In this document: piece by piece, positions 8,125 through 16,510 of the stretch
How the letters are laid out: every line of letters starts with the position of its first letter
Numbering within the stretch: the first letter of the stretch is position 1
DNA from: Stenotrophomonas maltophilia
GTDB taxonomy: Bacteria > Pseudomonadota > Gammaproteobacteria > Xanthomonadales > Xanthomonadaceae
Assembly: GCA_009912235.1 (NCBI GenBank)
Contig: WNDS01000004.1
Coordinates: forward strand, 496,001 to 560,000
Direction of reading: 5' to 3'
DNA length: 64,000 bases
Program-made: the position numbers and the translations under genes
The notes under the pieces: model-generated
The model's input: only the letters and a program-made list of their open reading frames with translations
Told to the model about the DNA's origin: nothing
Databases searched by the model: none

Positions 8125-8835
8125 TCACGCGGCCGGCTTTTCGCCGGTCGCTTCGGTGGTGATACGGATCTTCACTTCATCGCTGACGTTCGGGGCATAC
8201 GCGCCGACGCAGAAATCGCTGCGCTTCAGCGTGGTGGTGGCATCGAAGCCGGCGGCCGGAACCTTGGCCATCGGGTGCTCGGCGCCGCCGTTGATGGTCA
8301 CGTCCAGGGTGACCGGCTTGGTGATGCCCTTGATGGTCAGGTCGCCGGTGACGGTCAGCTTGTTGGTGCCGGCCGCTTCCACCTTGGTGCTCTTGAAGGT
8401 GGCATCAGCGAACTTGGCGGCGTCGAATAAATCGGCGCTCTTCAAGTGTTCGTCGAACTTGGCGGTGAAGCTGTTCAGGCCGCTCAGCGGCAGCTTCACT
8501 TCCACGGTGGACTTGGTCACGTCGGTGGCGTCGTACACCAGGGTGCCTTCGGCGTTGCCGAAGTGGGCGCTCGGGTGCGAGAAGCCGAAGTGGCTCCACT
8601 GGGCCAGCACGTCGGTGTGGCTCGGGTCGAGCTTGTAGGTGCCCGAGGCGATCTGGATGGCTTCGGCAGCCGGGGCGGCGGCAGCAGCGTCGGCCGACGG
8701 GGTGGCGGCAGCCTGTTCGGTGGTGGCCGGGGCGGCGGCATCGGCGGCCGGGGCAGCGGTGTCGGCCGGCTTGGAGCAGGCGGCGATGGCCAGGGTCAGG
8801 GCCAGCGGCGGCAGCAGTTTACGGGTGGCGCTCAT
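8125..8835 (-). CDS. YceI-family lipoprotein
   Basis: The 236-residue protein has a lipoprotein signal with lipobox AIAAC (Cys20), an Ala/Pro/Thr-rich linker to about residue 65, then the YceI lipocalin-like domain. Domain signatures are YKLDPSHTDVLAQWSHFGFS near the start, the LPLSGLNSFTAKFDEHLKS segment, GDLTIKGITKPVTLDV and a RSDFCVG motif. YceI proteins bind polyisoprenoids or amphiphiles in the periplasm; the lipid anchor would tether this one to a membrane. The start ATG at 8835 gives a well-formed signal peptide, while the frame open to 8985 does not. It is followed by a strong terminator and preceded by the nitroreductase gene's stop 83 bases away on the same strand. Confidence 0.92.
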   Translation of the reverse strand: MSATRKLLPPLALTLAIAACSKPADTAAPAADAAAPATTEQAAATPSADAAAAAPAAEAIQIASGTYKLDPSHTDVLAQWSHFGFSHPSAHFGNAEGTLVYDATDVTKSTVEVKLPLSGLNSFTAKFDEHLKSADLFDAAKFADATFKSTKVEAAGTNKLTVTGDLTIKGITKPVTLDVTINGGAEHPMAKVPAAGFDATTTLKRSDFCVGAYAPNVSDEVKIRITTEATGEKPAA

Positions 8836-8917
8836 CTGAGGAACTCTCCGAATCGTAGGGTGGGTACACGGTGCAGCAGGAGCCGCCAAGGTGGCGGCCC
8901 GAAACCGATACAGCGAC

Positions 8918-9508
8918 TTACGCGATGCGCGCCGCTTCGTCGAAGGACAGACGCGGCAGACGGGGGAACAGGCCCGAGGCGTCACCGTACCCCAGGTTTA
9001 CCAGGAAATTCGACTTGATGGCGGTGCCGGCGAAGAAGGCTTCGTCCACTTTGCCATTGTCAAAACCGGACATCGGGCCGGCATCCAGGCCCAGCGCGCG
9101 CGCGGCCAGGATCAGGTAAGCGCCTTGCAGGCTGCCGTTGCGCAGGGCGCCTTCGTGGCGGCCTTCACGCGGGCCGTCGAACCAGGCCTTGGCGTCGGTG
9201 TGCGGGAACAGGTACGGCAGCTTCTCGTGGAAATCCTGGTCAAAACCGACGATGACCGTCACCGGTGCCGCCAGGGTCTTCTTCAGGTTGCCTTCGGACA
9301 GCGCCGGGGCCAGCTTCTGCTTGGCCTCGGCCGACTTCACGAACACGAAGCGCGCCGGGCTGGCGTTGGCCGCCGTGGGGCCGAACTTCACCAGGTCGTA
9401 CAGCGCCTGCAGCGTGCTGTCGTCCACCGGGGTATCGAGGAACGCGTTCTGGGTACGGGCGGTGCAGAACAGCTGGTCGAGGGCGGCAGCATCAAGCGCG
9501 TTGGACAT
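8918..9508 (-). CDS. rutE: Malonic semialdehyde reductase / nitroreductase family protein (RutE-like)
   Basis: At 196 residues this matches E. coli RutE in length and layout. It is an FMN-dependent nitroreductase-fold enzyme; RutE reduces malonic semialdehyde to 3-hydroxypropionate in pyrimidine breakdown. Visible family features include [12 protein letters not shown] near the start (FMN phosphate contact), [36 protein letters not shown] and the ending LGYGD...LPRLSFDEA. The rest of the rut pathway is absent from the window, so the physiological substrate is uncertain. The start ATG at 9508 follows a divergent promoter region shared with the ELM1-like gene. Confidence 0.85.
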   Translation of the reverse strand: MSNALDAAALDQLFCTARTQNAFLDTPVDDSTLQALYDLVKFGPTAANASPARFVFVKSAEAKQKLAPALSEGNLKKTLAAPVTVIVGFDQDFHEKLPYLFPHTDAKAWFDGPREGRHEGALRNGSLQGAYLILAARALGLDAGPMSGFDNGKVDEAFFAGTAIKSNFLVNLGYGDASGLFPRLPRLSFDEAARIA

Positions 9509-9623
9509 CACAGGTCTCCAAGGGCGGCAGAGGCCACACCGGTGCAACGGTGCGGCGCGAAGAGTGACCGGCAGTGTAGAGTGTCGCGACTGTTGCAACA
9601 CCCAGCAGGGCTGAAGCGAATTA

Positions 9624-10595
9624 ATGCCAATGGTGAAACGATCGAGCGCCTCGTGGACCCTCACGGACGGCCGTGCCGGCAATGTCCGCCAGGCCGTGGC
9701 CCTGGCCTCGGCGCTGCGCTGCGGTATGCACCAGCCGCTGGTACTGCAGCCGCGCGCGCCCTGGCGCTGGCTGGCCCCGCGCCGCCTGCCGGGCATCGCG
9801 CACGGCTACGGCGCGGACTTCGCCACGCTGCTGCAGGCCCCACCCGCACTGGCCATCGGCTGTGGCCGCTTGGCCGCGGCAGCGCTGCGCGCCCTGCGTG
9901 CACGCGGCAGCCAGGTGGTGCAGATCCTGGACCCGCGCATCGACAGCCGCCACTGGGACCTGCTGGTGGTGCCCAAACACGACCGCCGCCGCGGCAGCAA
10001 CGTGCTGACCCTGCTGGGCAGCCTCAATCCGGTCAACGATGACTGGCTGGCCTGCGGGCGCGCGGCCTTTGCCGGCTTCAGCACCCTGCCCGGTCCGCGC
10101 ACCGCGCTGCTGGTGGGCGGGCCCACCGCGCTGGCACCGTGGGATGAGGCGGCGATGCTGGGCGTGTTCCAGCAGCTGGCCGCGCAGCTGCGTGCCGAGG
10201 GCGGCAGCCTGCTGGCCACCACCTCACGGCGCACGCCGCCGGCGCTGGCCGAGCACCTGCGCACCACCTTCGCCGACCTGCCGCACGTGATCTGGGGCGA
10301 CGGCGGCGATGGCGTGAACCCCTACGCCGGCCTGCTGGGCTGGGCCAACCGCGTGGTGGTCTCGCCCGATTCGGTGAACCTGCTGTCCGAAGCCTGTGCC
10401 ACGCGCACGCCGGTTTGCGTGGCGCTGGCGGCCACCGCACAGGGGCGGCTGGCGCATTTCCAGCGCGCGTTGCAGGCACGCGGCCGGCTGCAGAGCGGCT
10501 GGCTGGACTGGCAGTACGACCGCATCGTGCCACTGCGCGAAACCCCACGCATCGCGGGCGAAGTGAAACAGCGGCTGGGGCTGGGGCCGACCTGA
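9624..10595 (+). CDS. ELM1/GtrOC1-family protein
   Basis: The 323-residue protein matches the family annotated as mitochondrial fission ELM1 family, found in plants and many proteobacteria. It starts with [18 protein letters not shown], and continues with a [10 protein letters not shown] segment, a VVPKHD motif, LLVGGPT and, near residue 260, [12 protein letters not shown]. The arrangement resembles a glycosyltransferase-B fold with the second Rossmann domain holding the SVNLLSEA motif. In bacteria its function is unknown, with a proposed role in cell-envelope glycosylation. The first ATG is used. No signal peptide is seen, so it is probably cytoplasmic or peripheral to the inner membrane. 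Confidence 0.85.
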   Translation: MPMVKRSSASWTLTDGRAGNVRQAVALASALRCGMHQPLVLQPRAPWRWLAPRRLPGIAHGYGADFATLLQAPPALAIGCGRLAAAALRALRARGSQVVQILDPRIDSRHWDLLVVPKHDRRRGSNVLTLLGSLNPVNDDWLACGRAAFAGFSTLPGPRTALLVGGPTALAPWDEAAMLGVFQQLAAQLRAEGGSLLATTSRRTPPALAEHLRTTFADLPHVIWGDGGDGVNPYAGLLGWANRVVVSPDSVNLLSEACATRTPVCVALAATAQGRLAHFQRALQARGRLQSGWLDWQYDRIVPLRETPRIAGEVKQRLGLGPT

Positions 10596-10682
10596 GCCGG
10601 TGCAGGCCAGCGGCGTTCAGCCACGGCCGTGCTTCAAGGCGGTAGATTGCCGGTTACCCCCTTTCTGGAATGGAGTCCTGCC

Positions 10683-10904
10683 ATGCGCGTCCTGCTTCTG
10701 CTGCTCCTGGCCCTGCTGGCCGGCTGTGCAACCAGCGCCACGGAACTGGACCCCATTTCCTGGCAGTGCCAGCAGCAGATCGATGCCAACCGCAACCAGC
10801 CGCGCCTGCGCGACGCCGACAACCGTCCGTCACCGCCGCTGCCGATCGCACCGATCAGCGAGAACTGCCAGCGGGAAATGACGCGCAAGGGCGTTTCGCA
10901 CTGA
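10683..10904 (+). CDS. Small lipoprotein, 73 residues
   Basis: A short hydrophobic signal (MRVLLLLLLALLAGC) has a lipobox ending at Cys15, followed by a 58-residue mature part with two further cysteines and several Pro-rich stretches (PSPPLPIAPISENCQ). I do not recognise the family. The TGGAG upstream of the ATG is a plausible ribosome-binding site. The frame extends upstream to 10629 without a better start. It is followed 55 bases later by the DUF2145 gene and may be co-transcribed with it. Confidence 0.7.
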   Translation: MRVLLLLLLALLAGCATSATELDPISWQCQQQIDANRNQPRLRDADNRPSPPLPIAPISENCQREMTRKGVSH

Positions 10905-10958
10905 TACCGGCACTATGATGCAGGGACGGCCACGCTGGCCGGCCCGGAGACCTTGTAC

Positions 10959-11819
10959 ATGGAACGTACTGCCCGACGTCTGCGATGCGCAGCGCCCGTG
11001 CTGCTGGCGGCGCTGCCGCTGCCGGTTGCCGCCGCGCAGGCGCAGAGCGGCACCTGCCGCGAGCGCCTGTCCAGTGTGCCGGCCCAGGCGGCGATGTACG
11101 ACGTGGCGTGGGTGACTGCCGAGCGCCTGGATGCACTGGACGGTGTGGAGGTGGTCATCGCTGCCCGAGGCGGCCAGGACCTGAGCCGCTACGGCCTGCG
11201 CCACAGCCACCTGGCCTTCCTGCTGTGTGAAGGCGATGGCCGCTGGCGTGCCATCCACCTGCTCAACCGCTGCAAGACCGACCACTCGCAGCTGTACCGC
11301 GAAGGGCTAAGCAATTTCATCGGCGAAAGCGGTGGGCATACCGACCTGCGCATCGGCGTGCCGGTGCCGGCGGTGCGTGCGGCACTGCAGGCGATGCTGC
11401 AGCCACCGGCCATCCAGCCGCGCGTGCTGCACGAGCCGAAGTACAACGTGGCGGCCTATCCGTTCGCCACCGATTTCCAGAATTCCAACCAATGGGTGCT
11501 GGAAGTGCTGGACGCCGCGATCGCGCAGGCCAACGGCCAGCCGCCGCTGATCAACCGCACGCAGGCCCAGCAGTGGCTGCGCACGCAGGATTACCGCCCC
11601 AGTGTGCTGCACCTGGGGTTGGGCAAGCGGCTGGGCGCGCGCCTGTTCGTGGCCAACGCCACCACCACCGATCACCCGGCCGGCGAACGCATTTCCGGCA
11701 ACTACTCGGTGGTGACGGTGGAATCGGTGTTCGATTTCCTGCGCGCCGGCGAGCGCCTGCAGCAGGAATTTCCCATCCCGCACGCGAAGGTGGAAGGCGC
11801 TGCGCCTCCCGCCCCTTGA
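10959..11819 (+). CDS. DUF2145 domain-containing secreted protein
   Basis: The 286-residue protein has an N-terminal signal peptide ending in AAAQAQS at about residue 27, then a conserved globular region with YGLRHSHLAFLL, HLLNRCKTD, AYPFATDFQNSNQWVLEVL and an ending rich in NYSVVTVESVFDFL. These fit the uncharacterised DUF2145 family. The RHSHLAF and NRCKTD pattern hints at a Cys/His catalytic pair of the papain/YiiX type, which is inference. The ATG at 10959 is chosen over the TTG at 10953 because GGAGA lies 8 bases upstream. The next gene follows after 14 bases and is probably in the same operon. Confidence 0.8.
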   Translation: MERTARRLRCAAPVLLAALPLPVAAAQAQSGTCRERLSSVPAQAAMYDVAWVTAERLDALDGVEVVIAARGGQDLSRYGLRHSHLAFLLCEGDGRWRAIHLLNRCKTDHSQLYREGLSNFIGESGGHTDLRIGVPVPAVRAALQAMLQPPAIQPRVLHEPKYNVAAYPFATDFQNSNQWVLEVLDAAIAQANGQPPLINRTQAQQWLRTQDYRPSVLHLGLGKRLGARLFVANATTTDHPAGERISGNYSVVTVESVFDFLRAGERLQQEFPIPHAKVEGAAPPAP

Positions 11820-11833
11820 ACCAGGAGACTGCG

Positions 11834-12343
11834 ATGACCCCTCGTATTTCCGCCCGTACCGCTGCCTTGCTGCTGGCCGCCGCCACGGCCCTGGCCCCCA
11901 CCGCCCACGCCGGTGAGATGAACAGCAGCGAGGCCAGCGTGCTGATCACCTCGGTGATCGTCATCTCGATGCCGCTGGCCATGTCGGCCAGGATGTTCGA
12001 GTACTCCACCACGGGGTCGCAGGGCAAGAACACACCGGCAACGCCACAGCGTACCAAGGCCGCCGAACTGCCACCGATGGAAGTGAAGGCCGTGGAAGAC
12101 CGCCAGGAAGGCGGCCGCCAGGTGCAGTTGCAGGTGCACGGCCATGCCGACCAGACCGCCACGCTGAAGTGGCCGGCGGTGGCCGGGCACGACCCGGTGG
12201 CCGTCTTTGCGGTGGGCCAGACCGTGCATTTCAGCCCCACGCCGGCCGGTTCCGGCTGGACCGTGCGTGACACGGCCGACAAGCCGCTGGCCTATGTGCC
12301 CACGGCCTACGCGGCCAACGACAACACCACCGGCACCTGGTAA
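11834..12343 (+). CDS. Exported or membrane protein of unknown function, partner of DUF2145 gene
   Basis: The 169-residue product has a signal peptide (cleaved near AHAGEM) and one hydrophobic stretch just after it (VLITSVIVISMPLAM, about residues 38-52), then a soluble region with a GRQVQLQVHGHADQTATLKW motif. I do not recognise the family. It starts 14 bases after the DUF2145 stop with AGGAG upstream, so it is very likely translated from the same mRNA. A role together with the DUF2145 protein in the envelope is plausible but unproven. Confidence 0.7.
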   Translation: MTPRISARTAALLLAAATALAPTAHAGEMNSSEASVLITSVIVISMPLAMSARMFEYSTTGSQGKNTPATPQRTKAAELPPMEVKAVEDRQEGGRQVQLQVHGHADQTATLKWPAVAGHDPVAVFAVGQTVHFSPTPAGSGWTVRDTADKPLAYVPTAYAANDNTTGTW

Positions 12344-12427
12344 GCCCGGCCGCCGGCTGAGCGGCGCCGGTGGCCCCGGCGCCGCTGCGGGCGGATAATG
12401 CCGCCCCCCCTGATCCCCCGGCTCGCC

Positions 12428-12988
12428 ATGCCTGTGCGTCCTTCCCCTGTGTTTGCCCCGCTGACCACCCGCGCGCTGGTGCTGGCGGTGCTGGCGATGG
12501 GCGCGGTGGTGCTGGGCTCCAACGTGCTGGTGCAGTACCCCATCAACGATCGGCTGACCTGGGGTTCCTTCAGCTACCCGGTGGCGTTCCTGGTGAGCAA
12601 CCTGATCAACCGCCGCTTCGGCCCGGGCCCGGCGCGCCGCGTGGCATGGGCCGGCTTCGCGGTGGCGGTGCTGCTGTCGGTGTGGGTGGCAACCCCGCAC
12701 ATCGCGGTGGCCTCGTGCTCGGCGTTCATCGTGGCGCAGCTGCTGGACATCACCGTGTTCGACCGCCTGCGCCTCGGCAGCTGGTGGCGCGCACCGATGG
12801 TGGCCACCACCTGCAATGCCACGGTGGACACCGCCATCTTCTGGTCGATCGCCTTCGCCGGCAGCAGCCTGCCGTGGGTGAGCTGGGTCGCCGGCGATCT
12901 GGCGGTGAAGCTGGCGATGGGCATCTGCCTGCTGGCCCCGTTCCGCGCGCTGCTGTGGAAGATGGCCCCGGTACGCCCCGCCCGTTGA
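12428..12988 (+). CDS. Queuosine-precursor transporter, VUT family (YhhQ-like)
   Basis: The protein of about 186 residues has five to six predicted membrane segments and matches the vitamin-uptake-like transporter family that imports preQ0/preQ1 for queuosine synthesis. Useful markers are GSNVLVQYPIND, FSYPVAFLVSNLINRRFGP, the SAFIVAQLLDITVFDRLR segment and CNATVDTAIFWSIAFAG. These Asn/Asp/Gln-rich membrane motifs are characteristic. I use the ATG at 12428; an ATG at 12398 is in frame, but it lies in a GATAATG string that reads better as a -10 promoter element. No other queuosine gene is in the window. Confidence 0.88.
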   Translation: MPVRPSPVFAPLTTRALVLAVLAMGAVVLGSNVLVQYPINDRLTWGSFSYPVAFLVSNLINRRFGPGPARRVAWAGFAVAVLLSVWVATPHIAVASCSAFIVAQLLDITVFDRLRLGSWWRAPMVATTCNATVDTAIFWSIAFAGSSLPWVSWVAGDLAVKLAMGICLLAPFRALLWKMAPVRPAR

Positions 12989-13001
12989 CCGCCATTGTCT
13001 T

Positions 13002-13026
13002 GGCAGGTGCCAACCTTGGTTGGTAC
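13002..13026. repeat. Solitary SMAG-type half element
   Basis: The sequence reads GGCAGGTGCCAACCTTGGTT followed by GGTAC, a self-complementary dyad nearly identical to the arms of the paired elements that follow at 13153-13229. Confidence 0.65.
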
Positions 13027-13039
13027 ACGCCTTGAACCC

Positions 13040-13123
13040 GGTAGGTGCCGACCGTTGGTCGGCATGCGCCTGCAGAGTTCATCGCACCTGACAGAGCGTG
13101 CCGACCAACGGTCGGCACCTACC
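13040..13123. repeat. SMAG palindromic repeat pair A
   Basis: Two arms, GGTAGGTGCCGACC...TCGGCA and the complementary TGCCGACC...GGTCGGCACCTACC, face each other across about 35 bases. Each arm is itself a small hairpin. The GTAG termini place it in the Stenotrophomonas SMAG class. Confidence 0.8.
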
Positions 13124-13152
13124 AACGGCGCACATCGCAAGGCCATTGCTCT

Positions 13153-13229
13153 GGTAGGTGCCAACCTTGGTTGGCACAGCGCTGCACCGGGCGCAGATAC
13201 GTCCGTGCCAACCAAGGTTGGCACCTACC
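13153..13229. repeat. SMAG palindromic repeat pair B
   Basis: The same design as pair A but with AACCTTGGTT in place of GACCGTTGGTC in the arms. A further orphan half arm (TGGCACCTACCC) lies at 13239-13250. The whole 298-bp gap before the end of glnE is filled by such repeats; the compensatory change in both arms shows that pairing is conserved. Confidence 0.8.
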
Positions 13230-13286
13230 CTGAACGCTGGCACCTACCCGAAGGGGATCGTCCGTTGAGCCCGCGCCTCGCACCCC

Positions 13287-16082
13287 TCAGGCGAACGGCA
13301 ACGCTGCTGCTCTGCACGCCGCAGTAATCGCCGCACACGCCTCTTCAATGGCCGGGGTGGTGGGCGCAAGGCGTGGGCGGCGGTCGAGGGTGCAGGCCAG
13401 GCCGACATCCAGCAGCGTGGCGTGGGCGCCATGCAGGGCGTGTGCGATGTCGTCGGGCAGGAATCCGGTGCGGGCCAGCGCGCTGATCAGCGCGGGCGTA
13501 TCGCGCGGTTCCAGCAGCGCCGGCTGCTGCGCTGAATGCTCCAGCACGCCGGTCTGCAGCAGGAATTCAATGTCCACCACGCCGCCGGCGCCCTGCTTCA
13601 GGTCCAGCCGCGTGGCATCGCTGCGGTCCAGTTCGGTACGCATGCGCGCGCGCATCTTCAGCACGTCGGCGTGCAGGGTGTCGCGGTCGCGCACGCGGCC
13701 CAGGGTCTGCGCACGCACCTGTTCGAAATCCTGCAGCAGGCTGGCATCGCCGGCCACACCGCGTGCGCGCACCAGCGCCTGGTGTTCCCAGGTCCAGGCA
13801 CGTTCGCGCTGGTATTCGCGGTAGCTGGCCAGCGAAGACACCAGCGTGCCCTTGGCGCCATCCGGGCGCAGCCGCACGTCGATGTCATACAGGCGGCCAC
13901 CGGCGGTGACCGCGCCCAGCAGCGCCATCACCTTCTGCGCCAGCCGCGCGTACCAGCGGCCGGGTTCAAGCGGCCGCGCGCCATCGCTGGCGTCCACGGC
14001 GGCGTCGTTGTCGTGCAGGAACACCAGGTCCAGGTCGGAACCAAAACCAAGTTCCAGGCCGCCCAGGCTGCCGTAGCCGATGATGGCGAAGCGGCCACCC
14101 GGCACATCGCCGTGCGCGGCCCGCATATCGGCCTCGGCCATGGCCAGCACGGTGATCACCACCGCCTGCGCCAGTTCGGCCAGCTGGCGGGTGCTGTCCA
14201 CCGCGCCCTGGCGGCCATCGAGCGTGGCCATCGCCATACGGAAACTCAGCGCCAGGCGGATCTCGTTGAGCCAGCGCAGCGCCGCTTCCGGGTCATCCAG
14301 CGCCAGCACCTGCTGGCACTCGGCCAGTATGGCCGCCGCATCGGGCATCGGGCCGGACACGCGCACATCGAGCAGCTCGTCCAGCAACAGCGGGTAGGCG
14401 GCCAGGCGTTCGGCCCGCAGCGCGCTGCGGGCCAGCACGTCCACCAGCCGCGCCAGTGCGCTGGGTTGTTCGTCCAGCAACGCCAGGTAGCTGGTCCGGC
14501 GCAGTACCGCCTGCAGCAGGCCGAGCACGCGCTTGAGCGCGGCATCGGGCTGCGGCGAGCGCGTGGCGGCATGCAGCAGCACCGGCAGCACGCGGTCCAG
14601 GCGCGCACGGGCGGCATCGGACAGCGACTTCACCCCCAGCGACTGTGCGAACTCGCGCAGCGACTGGTCGGCGCCGCCGGCATCGAGGAAACCGGCTTCG
14701 GCCAGCACCTGCGCGTCGCTGCCTTCGGGCAGGCTGCGCCAGTAGTTGGCCAGTGCATCGGGTGCGGCCTGGCCCTTGCGCGGGGCCAGCAGTGCGCCGA
14801 ATTCGGTACTCACCCGCGACTGCTGCACGGCCAGCGTGGCACGCAGTGCGTCCCAGCCGGCATAGCCCAGCCCGGTGGCGATGCGCAGCTGGTCCAGCGG
14901 GTCGGCCGGCAGCACGTGGGTCTGTGCATCGCGCAGCATCTGCAGGCGGTTTTCCAGCCGGCGCAGGAACAGGTAGGCCTCGCGCAGCGCCTGTCCATCC
15001 TCCACCGCAATCTGGCCGCCCTCCACCAGCGCCGGCAGCGCCACCAGCAGGCGGCGCTCACGCAGCGCCGGTTCGCGCCCGCCACGGATCAGCTGCAGCG
15101 CCTGGCACAGGAATTCGATTTCGCGGATGCCGCCGGCACCGCGCTTGATGTCGTCGTGCAGTTCACGGCGCGCGACCTCGGCGGTGATTGCCGCCTTCAT
15201 CTCGCGCAGGCCGTCCAGCGCGGTGAAGTCCAGGTAACGCCGATAGACGAACGGACGCAGCGTCTGCAACCATGCTTCACCGGCAGCAATATCGCCAGCC
15301 ACCGCGCGCGCCTTCAACCAGGCGTAGCGTTCCCAGTCGCGGCCCTCGCGCTGGAAGTACTGGTCCATCGCCGCGAACGACAGCGCCACCCGGCCGGCGC
15401 TGCCGAACGGGCGCAGGCGCAGGTCGACGCGGTGGCTGAAGCCATCGACGGTGGTTTCGTCCAGCAGCTTGGCCAGCCGCTGGCCCAGCCGCGCGAAGTA
15501 CTCCTCGGCCGCCAGCGGGCGCGCGCCGTCGGATTCACCGGCCTGCGGGTAGGCGTAGACCAGATCCACATCGGAACTGAAGTTGAGTTCGCCGCCGCCC
15601 AGCTTGCCCAGCCCGAACACCACCAGTTGCTGGGGCACGCCTTCGGCATCGCGCACCACGCCGTGGCGCTGCGCGAACTCCTGTTCCAGCCCAGCCAGTG
15701 CCAGCTGCAGGCAGTCTTCGGCCAGTGTGGTGGCGCCGGCCAGGGTCTGCGGCACGTCGTCCAGCCCGGCCAGGTCGCGCCAGATCAAGCGGGTGGACAT
15801 GGCCGCGCGCCAGCGCCGCAGCTGTGCGGGCCAGTCGCTGGGCTGCAGCGGGTCGAGCGCCGGGGCGGGCAGCGGCGGGCAGCCGGGTGCGGCCAGCTGG
15901 GCCAGCAGCGCGGGTTGGCGCACCAGGGTGTCCAGCGCGAAATCGCTGGTGATGGCCAGCTGGGTGACGGCCGGCAGCAGCGCGGGGGGCAACGGTTCCG
16001 GCAGCACCTGGGCCAGGCGCGCCAGGGCGCGGTCGACGGTGGGCTGCAGGGCGGCGGGCAAGGCAGTGGTGGCGAGGGTCAT
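13287..16082 (-). CDS. glnE: Glutamine synthetase adenylyltransferase / adenylyl-removing enzyme
   Basis: This bifunctional 931-residue enzyme adenylylates and deadenylylates glutamine synthetase in response to nitrogen status through PII. Both nucleotidyltransferase halves are visible: [15 protein letters not shown] with DVDLV at residues 157-175 in the N-terminal (removase) domain, and [20 protein letters not shown] in the C-terminal (transferase) domain. Each has the GS-X-DxD metal site. [11 protein letters not shown] and [11 protein letters not shown] repeats mark the two following helical domains. The ATG at 16082 (MTLATTALP) gives the usual family length; the frame is open farther upstream through a non-coding gap. 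The SMAG array lies beyond its 3' end. It appears intact. Confidence 0.96.
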   Translation of the reverse strand: MTLATTALPAALQPTVDRALARLAQVLPEPLPPALLPAVTQLAITSDFALDTLVRQPALLAQLAAPGCPPLPAPALDPLQPSDWPAQLRRWRAAMSTRLIWRDLAGLDDVPQTLAGATTLAEDCLQLALAGLEQEFAQRHGVVRDAEGVPQQLVVFGLGKLGGGELNFSSDVDLVYAYPQAGESDGARPLAAEEYFARLGQRLAKLLDETTVDGFSHRVDLRLRPFGSAGRVALSFAAMDQYFQREGRDWERYAWLKARAVAGDIAAGEAWLQTLRPFVYRRYLDFTALDGLREMKAAITAEVARRELHDDIKRGAGGIREIEFLCQALQLIRGGREPALRERRLLVALPALVEGGQIAVEDGQALREAYLFLRRLENRLQMLRDAQTHVLPADPLDQLRIATGLGYAGWDALRATLAVQQSRVSTEFGALLAPRKGQAAPDALANYWRSLPEGSDAQVLAEAGFLDAGGADQSLREFAQSLGVKSLSDAARARLDRVLPVLLHAATRSPQPDAALKRVLGLLQAVLRRTSYLALLDEQPSALARLVDVLARSALRAERLAAYPLLLDELLDVRVSGPMPDAAAILAECQQVLALDDPEAALRWLNEIRLALSFRMAMATLDGRQGAVDSTRQLAELAQAVVITVLAMAEADMRAAHGDVPGGRFAIIGYGSLGGLELGFGSDLDLVFLHDNDAAVDASDGARPLEPGRWYARLAQKVMALLGAVTAGGRLYDIDVRLRPDGAKGTLVSSLASYREYQRERAWTWEHQALVRARGVAGDASLLQDFEQVRAQTLGRVRDRDTLHADVLKMRARMRTELDRSDATRLDLKQGAGGVVDIEFLLQTGVLEHSAQQPALLEPRDTPALISALARTGFLPDDIAHALHGAHATLLDVGLACTLDRRPRLAPTTPAIEEACAAITAACRAAALPFA

Positions 16083-16190
16083 GCCGTGATTGTATCGACC
16101 CGGCCGTGCCACGATTCCACCGGCGCGTTGCGGTGCTGGAAGGCCTGCAGCAGGCACCGGCAGTGCCTGTTCATACGGGGAGAGGGGCAA

Positions 16191-16226
16191 TAAAAAAGCC
16201 CGCTTGCAGCGAACTGCCAGCGGGCT
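16191..16226 (-). terminator. Minus-strand terminator upstream of glnE with no gene before it
   Basis: On the minus strand the stem AGCCCGCT/AGCGGGCT plus an inner CTGC/GCAG helix closed by a TTCG loop is followed by six T residues. The nearest minus-strand sequence it could terminate is the non-coding stretch at 16227-16510. Confidence 0.85.
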
Positions 16227-16320
16227 CTGCTCCCTCCCCCACGTCGGGATGCAGGTCCATCGTGCGGGGTCCGGCGGAGCTTTGCACGCTGCACTGCAAA
16301 ACAAATGTCACGTGTACCGG
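16191..16320 (-). ncRNA. Candidate small RNA, 5' end not determined
   Basis: Reading the minus strand from about 16320 down to the terminator gives a non-coding sequence with a second strong hairpin: a GCTCC/GGAGC base (about 16228-16281) continuing into CCCC and CACG pairs with GGGG and CGTG. With the terminator this makes two stacked hairpins and a C-rich loop, the build of a trans-acting small RNA. The start point is only a guess. It lies antisense to the leader of the CoA-transferase gene and upstream of glnE. I cannot assign it to a known RNA family. Confidence 0.45.
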
Positions 16321-16370
16321 TTCAGCTTCGCGCAGCCCTTGTGGCGCCTGCCAGGGGCGGCAAAACAGAC

Positions 16371-16389
16371 CGGAAACATCCGGTTTCCG
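16371..16389. promoter_or_regulatory. Inverted repeat upstream of the CoA-transferase gene
   Basis: The 7-bp arms CGGAAAC and GTTTCCG are separated by 5 bases, about 120 bp before the start codon. It could be a regulator site; nothing in the window identifies the regulator. Confidence 0.35.
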
Positions 16390-16510
16390 TGCCCCGTAGC
16401 GGGCCGGCATTCGCGCCACTTCGGCCCGAAATACCATCCCACCAAGGTAGAACACCCCACCATACGGTGCATGGCCGATAATCGGGTTTCCCCCCAGAAA
16501 CACTGTCGTC

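Noticed and set aside
13536..16193. Open plus-strand frame of 885 codons
   Set aside because: Antisense shadow of glnE; rich in Gln, His and Arg and without domains.
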